26,222 nt of DNA from contig DESD01000017.1 in the NCBI GenBank assembly GCA_002361935.1, positions 1 to 26,222 of the forward strand, written 5' to 3'. The notes beneath the pieces were generated by a model. The model saw only the letters and a program-made list of their open reading frames with translations, made no database searches and was not told the DNA's origin. The stretch is from Ruminococcaceae bacterium UBA3323 (GTDB lineage: Bacteria; Bacillota; Clostridia; Oscillospirales; Acutalibacteraceae). The position numbers and the translations under genes were made by a program. Positions 14,641-21,987 of the stretch are shown one piece after another; position 1 is the stretch's first letter; each line of letters opens with the position of its first letter.

Positions 14641-15965
14641 AATATACACTCTCCAATTAAATCATATCCATCATAATCCGTGATTCTGACATTCACAAAA
14701 GAACCGATTTCCAGTTCATTATCAGATGTGAAAATAATTCCACTGTCTATTTCAGGAGAATCAAGATAGCTTCTTCCGATATATTTTCCATCCTCATTTT
14801 CATCAACAATCACCTTATATATATTACCTACCCTGCCCTTATTGGCATTTTCGGTAATTGTATATTGAATATCCATTAAAACATCTGCACGCTTCTGTTT
14901 TATTTCATCATCAATCTGATTTTGAAAACTGTATGCCGGTGTATCCTCCTCGGGGGAATATGCAAAGCAGCCCATTTTATCAAATTTCATTTCTTTAACA
15001 AATCTGCAAAGTTCTTCAAACTGTTCCTCGGTTTCTCCGGGAAAACCAACCATAAAGGTGGTTCTTAAGGAAAGATTCGGAATCTTTTTTCTCATTTTCA
15101 AAAGAATCGCTTTAAGCGAATTGTAATCGCCGAATCTGTTCATAGAGCTGAGGATTTCTCCGTTCGCATGCTGAAGCGGTATATCTATGTAAGAGCAGAT
15201 CTTTTTTTCTGATGCAATAACCTCAATCAGTTCATCGGTTACTCTGTCCGGATAGCAATAAAAAATTCTTATCCATTCAATACCGTCAATTCTGCAAAGT
15301 TCTTTTAAAAGCTCGGCAAGCTTATATTCGCCATAAATCTGCATTCCGTATTTTGTGGTATCCTGAGCAACCAAAATCAGCTCTTTAACACCATTTCCGG
15401 CAAGCGTCTTCGCTTCCTGTATAATGCTTTGCATCTCACGCTCTCTGTATTCGCCTCTGATAAGAGGAATGGCGCAGTAAGAGCAGCGATTATTGCAGCC
15501 GTCGGAAAGCTTCAAATAAGCCCAATGAGAAGGTGTGGACACAAGCCTGTCATCATCAAGAGGCAAATAGCACTTATCCGGAAAATTAGATGTCTTAATG
15601 CCGACCAATGCTTTCTGACAAACCTTAACAATATCAGCATCGGCACCTATGCCGATAACTGCATCAACCTCTGGAATTTCACGGATAATTTCATCCTTAT
15701 AGCGCTCTGCAAGACAGCCTGTTACAACAATTGCGGAAATCAGACCTGCTTTTTTATATTCGGCAGTTTCAAGTATTGTTTCAATCGCTTCTGCCTTGGC
15801 AGATTCAATAAAGCCGCAGGTGTTAATAATCATAACATCGGAATCTTCAATATTTTGAACAATTCTGAAGCCGTTTTTATTCAGTTTATCCAGCATCATT
15901 TCGCCGTCCACCTGATTTTTAGGACATCCAAGCGAAATCATTCCAACTTTAACTATATTCTTCAT
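14637..15965 (-). CDS. rimO: Ribosomal protein S12 methylthiotransferase
   Basis: A 442-residue radical-SAM enzyme that adds a methylthio group to an aspartate of ribosomal protein S12. The N-terminal MTTase domain starts with ISLGCPKNQVD, as in RimO, and has cluster cysteines Cys14, Cys50 and Cys84. The radical-SAM CX3CX2C is Cys157, Cys161 and Cys164 (CNNRCSYC), followed by AIPLIRG. A C-terminal TRAM domain occupies roughly 375-442. SLGCPKN and the RimO-like TTFMVGFPGE context separate it from MiaB. Its start overlaps the end of recX by 17 nt and its stop overlaps pgsA by 4 nt. Confidence 0.96.
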   Translation of the reverse strand: MKNIVKVGMISLGCPKNQVDGEMMLDKLNKNGFRIVQNIEDSDVMIINTCGFIESAKAEAIETILETAEYKKAGLISAIVVTGCLAERYKDEIIREIPEVDAVIGIGADADIVKVCQKALVGIKTSNFPDKCYLPLDDDRLVSTPSHWAYLKLSDGCNNRCSYCAIPLIRGEYREREMQSIIQEAKTLAGNGVKELILVAQDTTKYGMQIYGEYKLAELLKELCRIDGIEWIRIFYCYPDRVTDELIEVIASEKKICSYIDIPLQHANGEILSSMNRFGDYNSLKAILLKMRKKIPNLSLRTTFMVGFPGETEEQFEELCRFVKEMKFDKMGCFAYSPEEDTPAYSFQNQIDDEIKQKRADVLMDIQYTITENANKGRVGNIYKVIVDENEDGKYIGRSYLDSPEIDSGIIFTSDNELEIGSFVNVRITDYDGYDLIGECIL

Positions 15966-16560
15966 TTTCCATCCTGTAAAATGCTGACTTGATATCGCTG
16001 TAGGAAAAGCCCTTTCTCATAAGAGCAGCAATTACCTTTTCCCTGCCGTTTTCAGCATTCAGCTTACTGTAATATTTCTTATTAATAATCGTTATAATAT
16101 TTTCAACAGAATCATTTTCCGAACCATCCATTATTTCAGCTACAATTTCACGGCTGATACCCTTTTTATAAAGCTCCTGCCTGACATGATTATCGGAATA
16201 ATTCTTATTCTTAAATAAATGCTCTGCATAATTTTCCGCAAATTTTCTGTCATCAAGATAGCCAAGCTCTTCAAATCTTGCCACGGCCTTGTCTGCAGAA
16301 GCACCATCTACGGTTCTTGAAAGCTTTTCTCTTAATTCTTTAACAGAATGATCCCGCCGTGAAAGAAAATCCGCACATTTGTTAAAGGCTTTTCTGTAAT
16401 TAATTTTTTCAACAAGGCTGTTCCATTCGTCTGCAGTTATATCGGTACCGTCTTTGATATAATTCTCTGCCCAGAAGGTAACATCTGTTGTAATCTGATA
16501 CTCATCATCAAGAAGCAGGTGGATTTTACTCCCCCTGCCCTTTTGTGCTTTCATTATCAT
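15949..16560 (-). CDS. recX: RecA regulatory protein RecX
   Basis: A 203-residue RecX, which binds RecA filaments and limits their activity. The characteristic tandem three-helix repeats are present: RKAFNKCADFLSRRDHSVKELREKL, then a block with FEELGYLDDRKFAENYAEH, then KKGISREIVAEIM. A non-conserved N-terminal segment of about 55 residues precedes the first repeat, as in longer Firmicute forms. Its ATG shares one base with the recA stop (TAATG), so translation is probably coupled. No clear Shine-Dalgarno is present, and a second ATG at 16554 is an alternative start. Confidence 0.9.
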   Translation of the reverse strand: MIMKAQKGRGSKIHLLLDDEYQITTDVTFWAENYIKDGTDITADEWNSLVEKINYRKAFNKCADFLSRRDHSVKELREKLSRTVDGASADKAVARFEELGYLDDRKFAENYAEHLFKNKNYSDNHVRQELYKKGISREIVAEIMDGSENDSVENIITIINKKYYSKLNAENGREKVIAALMRKGFSYSDIKSAFYRMENEEYS

Positions 16561-17717
16561 TAATCTTCGTCATCTTCAACAGCTATATCAAGCTTTGCCC
16601 TTGCCGCTGCTCTTGTCTGTTTAACTGTTGGCTTTTCGCTTTCCTCTTCATCGTCAAGCACTGCTTTGGAAACAGCCTTTGCCTGATACTTCTGATTCGG
16701 GCTCTGTTGAAGCTCGGCAATTTTTTCTTTAATCTGCACTTCAAGCTTGGCAAGAAATTCTGGATCATTTTTAATTAATTCCTTAACCTTTTCTCTTCCC
16801 TGACCAAGTCTTTCATCGCCGTAAGAGAACCATGAACCGCTCTTTTTAATAATATCATATTCAACAGCCAAATCAACAATTTCTCCGTCCTTGCTGATAC
16901 CGGTTCCGTACATAATATCAAATTCAGCCTGCTTGAACGGAGGTGCAAGCTTATTCTTAACAATCTTTGCTCTTGTTCTGTTACCGACAAAATCAGAACC
17001 GGTTCCTTTAATGCCCTCAACCCTTCTTACATCAATACGCATGGAGGAATAGAATTTAAGCGCACGTCCGCCTGTTGTTACCTCTGGATTGCCATACATA
17101 ACACCAACCTTTTCACGAAGCTGGTTAATAAAGATAATAAGACAGTTGCTCTTATTGATAGCACCTGTAAGCTTACGGAGTGCCTGACTCATAAGCCTTG
17201 CATGAAGACCTACATGCGAATCACCCATATCTCCGTCAATTTCAGTTTTCGGAACAAGTGCAGCAACCGAATCTACAACTATAATATCAACTGCATTTGA
17301 ACGAACAAGCTGCTCTGTAATCTCAAGAGCCTGTTCGCCGTAATCGGGCTGTGCAACAAGAAGAGAATCAACATCAACGCCAAGATTCTGTGCGTAAACA
17401 GGATCAAGAGCATGCTCGGCATCAATAAATGCAGCTTCGCCGCCCTGCTTCTGCGCTTCCGCTATACAATGAAGTGCAAGCGTGGTTTTACCTGATGATT
17501 CAGGGCCGTAAATCTCAACAATTCTTCCTTTCGGCAAACCATTAATACCCGTTGCAATGTCCAGCGTTAAAGAACCTGTTGGTATAGAAGCAACATTAAG
17601 ATGACTGTTTGCGCCAAGACGCATTACAGCATTTTTTCCATATAATTTTTCAATCTGCTTAATTGCAGAATCAAGCGCCGTTTTTTTATCCGAAACCGTA
17701 TTTTTTTCTGTAGCCAT
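16560..17717 (-). CDS. recA: Recombinase RecA
   Basis: A 385-residue RecA, the strand-exchange protein of homologous recombination and coprotease in the SOS response. Walker A is GPESSGKTT (71-79). Walker B lies in DIIVVDSVAAL. The L2-region INQLREKVGVMYGNPE and TTGGRALKFYSS are intact. The acidic C-terminal tail (residues about 340-385) ends DIAVEDDED. The ATG at 17717 fits the family start (MATEK, then ALDSAIKQIEK) and has GGGA upstream; the frame stays open for 36 more codons without conservation. It heads an operon with recX, rimO and pgsA. I found no recognisable LexA box upstream. Confidence 0.98.
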   Translation of the reverse strand: MATEKNTVSDKKTALDSAIKQIEKLYGKNAVMRLGANSHLNVASIPTGSLTLDIATGINGLPKGRIVEIYGPESSGKTTLALHCIAEAQKQGGEAAFIDAEHALDPVYAQNLGVDVDSLLVAQPDYGEQALEITEQLVRSNAVDIIVVDSVAALVPKTEIDGDMGDSHVGLHARLMSQALRKLTGAINKSNCLIIFINQLREKVGVMYGNPEVTTGGRALKFYSSMRIDVRRVEGIKGTGSDFVGNRTRAKIVKNKLAPPFKQAEFDIMYGTGISKDGEIVDLAVEYDIIKKSGSWFSYGDERLGQGREKVKELIKNDPEFLAKLEVQIKEKIAELQQSPNQKYQAKAVSKAVLDDEEESEKPTVKQTRAAARAKLDIAVEDDED

Positions 17718-17755
17718 ATTTTCCCATAGCCTTTCTGCCCAAAAATTAATTGAAT

Positions 17756-17784
17756 ACATTTCATAGTACGGGCAAATGAAATGT
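17756..17784. repeat. Inverted repeat in recA leader
   Basis: ACATTTCAT (17756-17764) and ATGAAATGT (17776-17784) are perfect 9-bp arms around 11 nt, about 40 nt before the recA start. It lies in the predicted untranslated leader. It may form an mRNA hairpin or bind a regulator; it is not a LexA-type box. Confidence 0.5.
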
Positions 17785-17842
17785 TTATAAATTATACAAT
17801 GAAATAATGTACAAAACATATTCACTCTTAAACTGTTATTTT

Positions 17843-17871
17843 ATTATAATAAATTTTGCAAATAAAATCAA
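17843..17871 (-). promoter_or_regulatory. Candidate recA promoter
   Basis: Minus-strand TTGATT (17871-17866) and TATAAT (17848-17843) are separated by 17 nt. Transcription would start near 17836, leaving a leader of about 120 nt. Confidence 0.6.
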
Positions 17872-17880
17872 TAAAAACCG

Positions 17881-17907
17881 AAAAAAAGAGAACAAATTTT
17901 CTCTTTT
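17881..17907. terminator. Terminator-like hairpin between recA and rpmB promoters
   Basis: AAAAGAGAA (17884-17892) and TTCTCTTTT (17899-17907) form a perfect 9-bp stem with a 6-nt loop; the minus strand continues with three more T residues. No gene transcribes towards it from either side in the window, so it may insulate the divergent recA and rpmB promoters. Confidence 0.4.
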
Positions 17908-17929
17908 AAAAATTATTATAAAAAAATGC

Positions 17930-17958
17930 TTGCATTTTGCAGATATTTATGGTAATAT
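17930..17958 (+). promoter_or_regulatory. rpmB promoter
   Basis: TTGCAT (17930-17935), 17-nt spacer, TAATAT (17953-17958), just upstream of rpmB. The leader would be about 30 nt. Confidence 0.65.
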
Positions 17959-17993
17959 CATTGCGTTGTAAATTTATAAGGAGGTGTTCGCTA

Positions 17994-18179
17994 ATGGCAA
18001 AATGTGAATACTGCGGAAAAGAAATGACATTCGGTATTAAAGTATCTCATTCACACAGAAGATCAAACAGAACTTGGAAACCAAATATTAAAAAGGTTAA
18101 GGCTATTGTTAACGGCTCTCCTAAAAGAGTAAATGTTTGCACAAGATGCCTTCGCTCCGGCAAAGTTGAAAGAGCTTAA
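17994..18179 (+). CDS. rpmB: 50S ribosomal protein L28
   Basis: A 61-residue L28 of the zinc-binding (C+) type. Cys4/Cys7 (CEYC) and Cys49/Cys52 (CTRC) form the zinc ribbon. The conserved VSHSHRRSNRTWKPN core follows. The ATG at 17994 is preceded by AAGGAGGTG. An upstream in-frame extension would add residues with no resemblance to L28 and is rejected. It is monocistronic, with its own promoter and terminator. Confidence 0.98.
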   Translation: MAKCEYCGKEMTFGIKVSHSHRRSNRTWKPNIKKVKAIVNGSPKRVNVCTRCLRSGKVERA

Positions 18180-18191
18180 TCCCGTAAAAGT

Positions 18192-18221
18192 GACCACCGA
18201 TTTATCGGTGGTCTGTTTTTT
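18192..18221 (+). terminator. Rho-independent terminator of rpmB
   Basis: GACCACCGAT (18192-18201) pairs with ATCGGTGGTC (18204-18213), followed by TG and six T residues. Confidence 0.93.
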
Positions 18222-18222
18222 C

Positions 18223-18251
18223 TTGTTTTACGCAATAAATTGTGTTAAATT
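18223..18251 (+). promoter_or_regulatory. Possible promoter of the GH20 gene
   Basis: TTGTTT (18223-18228), 17-nt spacer, TAAATT (18246-18251). Both boxes are weak matches, but the strong terminator just upstream implies that a promoter is needed here. Confidence 0.35.
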
Positions 18252-18273
18252 AAAACTATAGAAAGGAGTTATT

Positions 18274-19767
18274 ATGTTAAAACTGATACCGCAGCCACAA
18301 AGAATTGAAAAATTAAGTGATAAATTATTTTCAATTTCAGCCATAAAACTCGGAAAGAATAATTTGTGCAAGGAAGCATCGGAAGATTTTCTTTTATTCT
18401 GCGCACTTCCGAACAGTCAAAAAGAAAACATAATATTCATCACAGATCATTCTTTGCACAATGAAGAATATATTATTGAAACAGGAAATGAAATAACAGT
18501 ATCCTCAAATTCCGCTTTCGGTCAGCTTTACGCGCTTCAGACGCTTAAACAAATTGTGTTTCAATGCAAAGGCCAAATTCCCCATATTAAAATATCCGAT
18601 AAACCTGCATATCCATTCCGAGGATTTATGCTTGATGTAGGAAGATACTTTTTCAGCGTTGATGATGTAAAGAAAATCATCAGAAGAATGGTGCTTCACA
18701 AGCTGAATGTATTACATCTGCATTTAACCGAAGATCAGGGCTGGCGTATTGAAATAGAAAAATATCCCCTTTTAACTAAAATTGGCTCTGAACGAAAAAA
18801 AACAAATTTTAATCATAGGCCACATAGCGGATTTTACACAAAGGAAGAAATAAAAAAAATCGTTGATTATGCACACTCATTCTGTATTAAAGTTATGCCG
18901 GAATTTGATATACCCGGGCATTCCAGAGCTGCTATTGCGTGCTATAACAATTTAACCTGCTTTCCCCGACCTCTTCCTGTTGCAGACCATTGGGGTGTTA
19001 AGCACGATGTGCTTTGTGTGGGAAAAGAAAGCACAATGCAGTTTGTTTATGATATTCTTGATGAATTTTTTGAAATGTTCCCGGATAAATATATACATAT
19101 CGGCGGAGATGAAGTGCCAAAACACAGATGGGATTTGTGCCCTGCCTGCACTGCAAAGCGTAAAGAGCTTGGCTTAAATACAAGTGATGAGCTTCAGTTC
19201 TGGTTTATGAACAAAATAAAAGATTACTGTAAAGAACACGGAAAACAGGTTTTTATGTGGAGCTGGGATCTTGAGGAGGCTTCAATTCTTGATACAGATT
19301 TAGGATTCACAAAATGCGGAGATATGAACACAGGTGAAAGACCTTTTATTGACACATCAACAAAAGCAAATTATATTGATTTGCCGTATGGATATATCAG
19401 TCTTAAGGATACTGCCAATCATAAGGTTTATAGCGGAAATGCACTCGGTGTTGAAGCCGCACTGTGGACAGAATATGTGCCGAATATGAAAAAAGCGGAC
19501 TTAATGAGTTTTCCGAGAACCGGATGTATTGCCGAAACAGGATGGAACAGCAGCTGCTCTTGGGAAAGCTTCAAAGAAAAACTGGATTTCTACTACGGCT
19601 ATCTTGACAAAAACAATATCGGTTATGCAAAACCGAATAAAGCAAATCCAAATAAATTGAGAGCAAAACTGAGCATACTCTTATTTGAACGGCGTCAGCT
19701 TACTTGGGAAGGTCTGCATAATATATTTGATGATAAAAAAATAGAAAAAATTGCAAAAAATCAATAA
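18274..19767 (+). CDS. Beta-N-acetylhexosaminidase, glycoside hydrolase family 20
   Basis: A 497-residue GH20 enzyme that removes terminal N-acetyl-hexosamine by substrate-assisted catalysis. A short N-terminal GH20b-like domain (about 1-105) precedes the catalytic barrel, which opens with PFRGFMLDVGRYF (substrate-binding Arg124). VLHLHLTEDQGWR, VMPEFDIPGHSRA and the catalytic pair Asp279-Glu280 in HIGGDEVPKHRW follow. Later tryptophans (MWSWD, ALWTEYV) fit the sugar pocket. No signal peptide or membrane anchor is visible, so it probably works in the cytoplasm on imported amino-sugar oligosaccharides or recycled peptidoglycan fragments. AAGGAG precedes the ATG. No transporter or other sugar gene is adjacent, so the substrate is open. 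Confidence 0.95.
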   Translation: MLKLIPQPQRIEKLSDKLFSISAIKLGKNNLCKEASEDFLLFCALPNSQKENIIFITDHSLHNEEYIIETGNEITVSSNSAFGQLYALQTLKQIVFQCKGQIPHIKISDKPAYPFRGFMLDVGRYFFSVDDVKKIIRRMVLHKLNVLHLHLTEDQGWRIEIEKYPLLTKIGSERKKTNFNHRPHSGFYTKEEIKKIVDYAHSFCIKVMPEFDIPGHSRAAIACYNNLTCFPRPLPVADHWGVKHDVLCVGKESTMQFVYDILDEFFEMFPDKYIHIGGDEVPKHRWDLCPACTAKRKELGLNTSDELQFWFMNKIKDYCKEHGKQVFMWSWDLEEASILDTDLGFTKCGDMNTGERPFIDTSTKANYIDLPYGYISLKDTANHKVYSGNALGVEAALWTEYVPNMKKADLMSFPRTGCIAETGWNSSCSWESFKEKLDFYYGYLDKNNIGYAKPNKANPNKLRAKLSILLFERRQLTWEGLHNIFDDKKIEKIAKNQ

Positions 19768-19806
19768 TGCACAGATATATTTCATTCGGATTCTATGGTT
19801 CATAGG

Positions 19807-19835
19807 GTGACTTTTCTCATATGTTTTGTTAAAAT
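19807..19835 (+). promoter_or_regulatory. Possible promoter of the XRE regulator
   Basis: GTGACT (19807-19812), 17-nt spacer, TAAAAT (19830-19835). It lies in the 90-nt gap after the GH20 gene, where I see no terminator, so readthrough is also possible. Confidence 0.4.
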
Positions 19836-19857
19836 TTAATCAAAGGAAGGTGATTTT

Positions 19858-20502
19858 ATGAACAATATTAAATCAGGTTTGTTTATTAAAGAAAAAAGAA
19901 ACGAAAAAGGTTTTACACAAAAAGATTTAGCAGAAATACTGAACTGCACGGATAAGGCGGTTTCACGCTGGGAAACGGGCAAAGGATTTCCCGAGGTGTC
20001 ATTCTTAATTCCGCTTTCAGAGGCTCTTGAGGTTTCCGTAAATGAAATCATTTTGGGTGAAGAAATAAAAAAAGAAGAAATAATTGAAAAAACAAACAAT
20101 GTAATCGTTGAAACCCTTAAAGAAACAAAAAGAAAAATAAACAAAGCCAGCTATATTATATTTGCATTGCTTCTTGCAATTGAAGCTCTAATGTTCTATT
20201 ATACACAGCTTGCCGCTTCGTCCGGTGATGAAATGGGAGTCATATTCGCAAATATTGCAGTTGTTTTCATCTGTTCCTTTCTTGTTGGATTTGTAAATTT
20301 AAAACTGCAGTTTAAACTAATCTTTATTCCTGCAACAGTTATATTATTTATTCCTTCATCATTCCTGTATTTCCCGTTTGATCCGGAATACACTTTTGGA
20401 TATTCAGCATTTTTTGCAGTTTCTGCTTTGGCTCTTATCTTGGTTTCGTCAGGAATACAAAAAATAATCATCGAATTAAAACATAGAATTAGTAAAAAGT
20501 AA
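19858..20502 (+). CDS. XRE-family regulator with C-terminal membrane domain
   Basis: A 214-residue protein. The N-terminal Cro/C1-type helix-turn-helix (about 7-62) has the typical TQKDLAEILNCTDKAVSRWETGKGFPE. A charged linker rich in Glu and Lys (about 66-95) follows. Four hydrophobic helices (about 98-117, 127-147, 152-171 and 182-203) come next, ending in a basic tail. This makes it a membrane-bound one-component regulator, a design frequent in Firmicutes. AAGGAAGGTG lies before the ATG. The ligand and targets are unknown; autoregulation or control of nearby genes is possible but not shown. Confidence 0.88.
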   Translation: MNNIKSGLFIKEKRNEKGFTQKDLAEILNCTDKAVSRWETGKGFPEVSFLIPLSEALEVSVNEIILGEEIKKEEIIEKTNNVIVETLKETKRKINKASYIIFALLLAIEALMFYYTQLAASSGDEMGVIFANIAVVFICSFLVGFVNLKLQFKLIFIPATVILFIPSSFLYFPFDPEYTFGYSAFFAVSALALILVSSGIQKIIIELKHRISKK

Positions 20503-20503
20503 G

Positions 20504-20541
20504 CAAACCCCGCTAATCATTGATTAGTGGGGTTTGTTTTT
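20504..20541 (+). terminator. Rho-independent terminator of the XRE gene
   Basis: CAAACCCCGCTAATC (20504-20518) pairs with GATTAGTGGGGTTTG (20522-20536) with one G-U pair, followed by five T residues. The T run overlaps the stop of a small ORF on the other strand. Confidence 0.93.
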
Positions 20542-20690
20542 AATCAAGATACATATTTATACTTAAATCTTCATTTGGATTAACCGATTCAAGAAAAGCC
20601 GAAAAGAATGCTTCATCAACTTTTTTATGTTTTAAGGCTATTTTTCTTGCAGTTATAGTTTTCAATTTGATTATATAATTCCGTTTTCAT
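20540..20690 (-). pseudogene. Possible small gene, apparently frameshifted
   Basis: An ATG at 20690 has an excellent Shine-Dalgarno (AAGGAG, 7 nt away) inside the end of the DUF5131 gene, but its frame closes after 21 codons. A different frame downstream stays open for 41 codons from a TTG at 20665 to the stop at 20540. It reads like protein (KKVDEAFFSAFLESVNPNED), but has no good ribosome binding site. Removing one A from the A5 run at 20641-20645 would join them into a 49-residue protein. It may be a sequencing or assembly indel, a real mutation, or chance. I do not recognise the product. Confidence 0.35.
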
Positions 20691-21420
20691 TGCTTTTCTC
20701 CTTTTTCAAAAGCTCCATTGCTTTTTTAGCCTGTTGGTACTCATCATGATGACTGATATGATATCTTCTGCCATTCATAACAAAATTCGAACCTGTCTGA
20801 TGATAGTCAAATCTAACGCCGTATTTATCGCAATCCTTTTTAATATGCTTAACCCATTCAAAGCGGCATTCACGGGCATATTTATAAGATTCTCCGCCAA
20901 CCGAAACCATATCAAAATCACCGCTTTCAAGATATTTGCCGAAATCAACATATTCAAGCAACGGTGAAGCAAAAATATACTTTCGATTTGCATGAATTTT
21001 CATGAAAGCAGGCAGACGCTCGTCTGCCTTTTGCTGATTTTCACAGGTTACTGCAATAGATACATTATTGTAACCCTCTCCCCAATCAGACGGCTTACAT
21101 ATTTCAAAGCGTTCAATCCTTTTTGTACATATAAGAAATCTGATATCGCTTCGCTGCTTTATAATCTCCCATGCGTCGCTGCGCCATGCATCCGCCTCTT
21201 CTATAAGGAAATCGGATGTGAAGCAGGTTGCAACCTCTTTTTCTGTATTCAGCTTGAATTTCCCGTTTCTGTCCCTTTTCAGCGGCATATTGAAATTTGT
21301 TTTTGATTTAGTAATAATATTTGCATCTTTATCTCGCAGAGCATCCAAATAAAAAACATAGCAGTTTTTACAGCCGGGGCTGCATTTGTGACATCCATGC
21401 CACGGGTTCCACATATCCAT
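20671..21420 (-). CDS. DUF5131 (phage Gp37/Gp68-like) family protein
   Basis: A 249-residue protein of the DUF5131 family, first named from phage Gp37/Gp68. The N-terminus MDMWNPWHGCHKCSPGCKNC includes a CX3CX2C motif (Cys12, Cys16, Cys19) of the radical-SAM type, so it may bind a [4Fe-4S] cluster. Other family blocks are TSDFLIEEADAWR, FLICTKRIERF, NVSIAVTCENQQKADERLP and VSVGGESYKYARECRFEWV. The substrate is unknown to me. GAGGTG precedes the ATG, and the gene has its own near-consensus promoter. Family members occur both in phages and chromosomes; nothing else phage-like is nearby. The last 20 nt overlap a possible small downstream ORF. Confidence 0.85.
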   Translation of the reverse strand: MDMWNPWHGCHKCSPGCKNCYVFYLDALRDKDANIITKSKTNFNMPLKRDRNGKFKLNTEKEVATCFTSDFLIEEADAWRSDAWEIIKQRSDIRFLICTKRIERFEICKPSDWGEGYNNVSIAVTCENQQKADERLPAFMKIHANRKYIFASPLLEYVDFGKYLESGDFDMVSVGGESYKYARECRFEWVKHIKKDCDKYGVRFDYHQTGSNFVMNGRRYHISHHDEYQQAKKAMELLKKEKSNENGII

Positions 21421-21448
21421 AGAATCACCTCAATCAGCTATTAAATCC

Positions 21449-21477
21449 ATTATAGAACAAAAGTTCCCGATTGTAAA
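21449..21477 (-). promoter_or_regulatory. Promoter of the DUF5131 gene
   Basis: Minus-strand TTTACA (21477-21472) and a perfect TATAAT (21454-21449) are 17 nt apart. It begins directly after the terminator of the preceding operon. Confidence 0.8.
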
Positions 21478-21478
21478 C

Positions 21479-21510
21479 AAAAAATAGCACAGATTTATAA
21501 AATCTGTGCT
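21479..21510 (-). terminator. Terminator of der-plsY-DUF3592-like operon
   Basis: AGCACAGATTT and AAATCTGTGCT (21510-21486 on the minus strand) form a perfect 11-bp stem with a 3-nt loop, followed by A and six T residues. Confidence 0.92.
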
Positions 21511-21517
21511 GAAATTT

Positions 21518-21976
21518 TTACTGATTACTTGCTTCAGCAGCTTTGTCTGCCTTTTTCTGCTGGCTGTATTTGGATTGTGCTGATGCAGCAATAATCAACA
21601 TAACAAATCCACCGATAAGGCAAACAAAATATGCCTTGGCAATTGGAGTTGAAGTCTGAATACCTTCAACATTGGCATAAAGCTTATCGCCCGAAAGCAA
21701 AGCCTTTACCTGTCTGCCCTCAATATACGAATAGGAATTATGTACATTAATTAAATCATAAACTTTTCCGTTATAGGATACCTTAACATCATAAAAATCC
21801 GTTTTAGAGCCTGTTTTCTTATTTACAACCTGTGTTGTTTCCGAGCTTACAACAGTTGCCGTCACCTCTTCATAATCAGGAGCAGCTGCTTTATCCATTG
21901 CAATTCTTGTTGGAGCAATACCAACAAGTAATACAACACAAATAACCCATAATACAATAACAACTTGCTTTTTCAT
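21518..21976 (-). CDS. Small membrane protein, DUF3592-like
   Basis: A 152-residue protein with an N-terminal membrane helix (about 4-22) and a second near the C-terminus (about 113-132), followed by a charged tail rich in Lys and Gln. The intervening domain of about 85 residues looks like short beta strands (EEVTATVVSSETTQ, YDVKVSYNGKVYDL, GRQVKALLSGDKLY). This resembles DUF3592 proteins, where such a domain faces outside between two helices. I cannot confirm the family by eye and know no function. It follows plsY by 11 nt and so is in the der-plsY operon, ending at a strong terminator. Confidence 0.7.
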   Translation of the reverse strand: MKKQVVIVLWVICVVLLVGIAPTRIAMDKAAAPDYEEVTATVVSSETTQVVNKKTGSKTDFYDVKVSYNGKVYDLINVHNSYSYIEGRQVKALLSGDKLYANVEGIQTSTPIAKAYFVCLIGGFVMLIIAASAQSKYSQQKKADKAAEASNQ

Positions 21977-21987
21977 ATAAATCCACC

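Noticed and set aside
16560..17825. Longer N-termini for recA and also for queA, rpmB, the response regulator, the aldo/keto reductase and the recombinase
   Set aside because: The extra upstream codons lack conservation and ribosome binding sites, while the internal ATGs have family-typical starts and, except for a weak site in recA, good Shine-Dalgarno sequences.
17717..17850. SOS (LexA) box upstream of recA
   Set aside because: No GAAC-N4-GTTC type sequence is found; the nearest GAATATGTTT has the wrong spacing.
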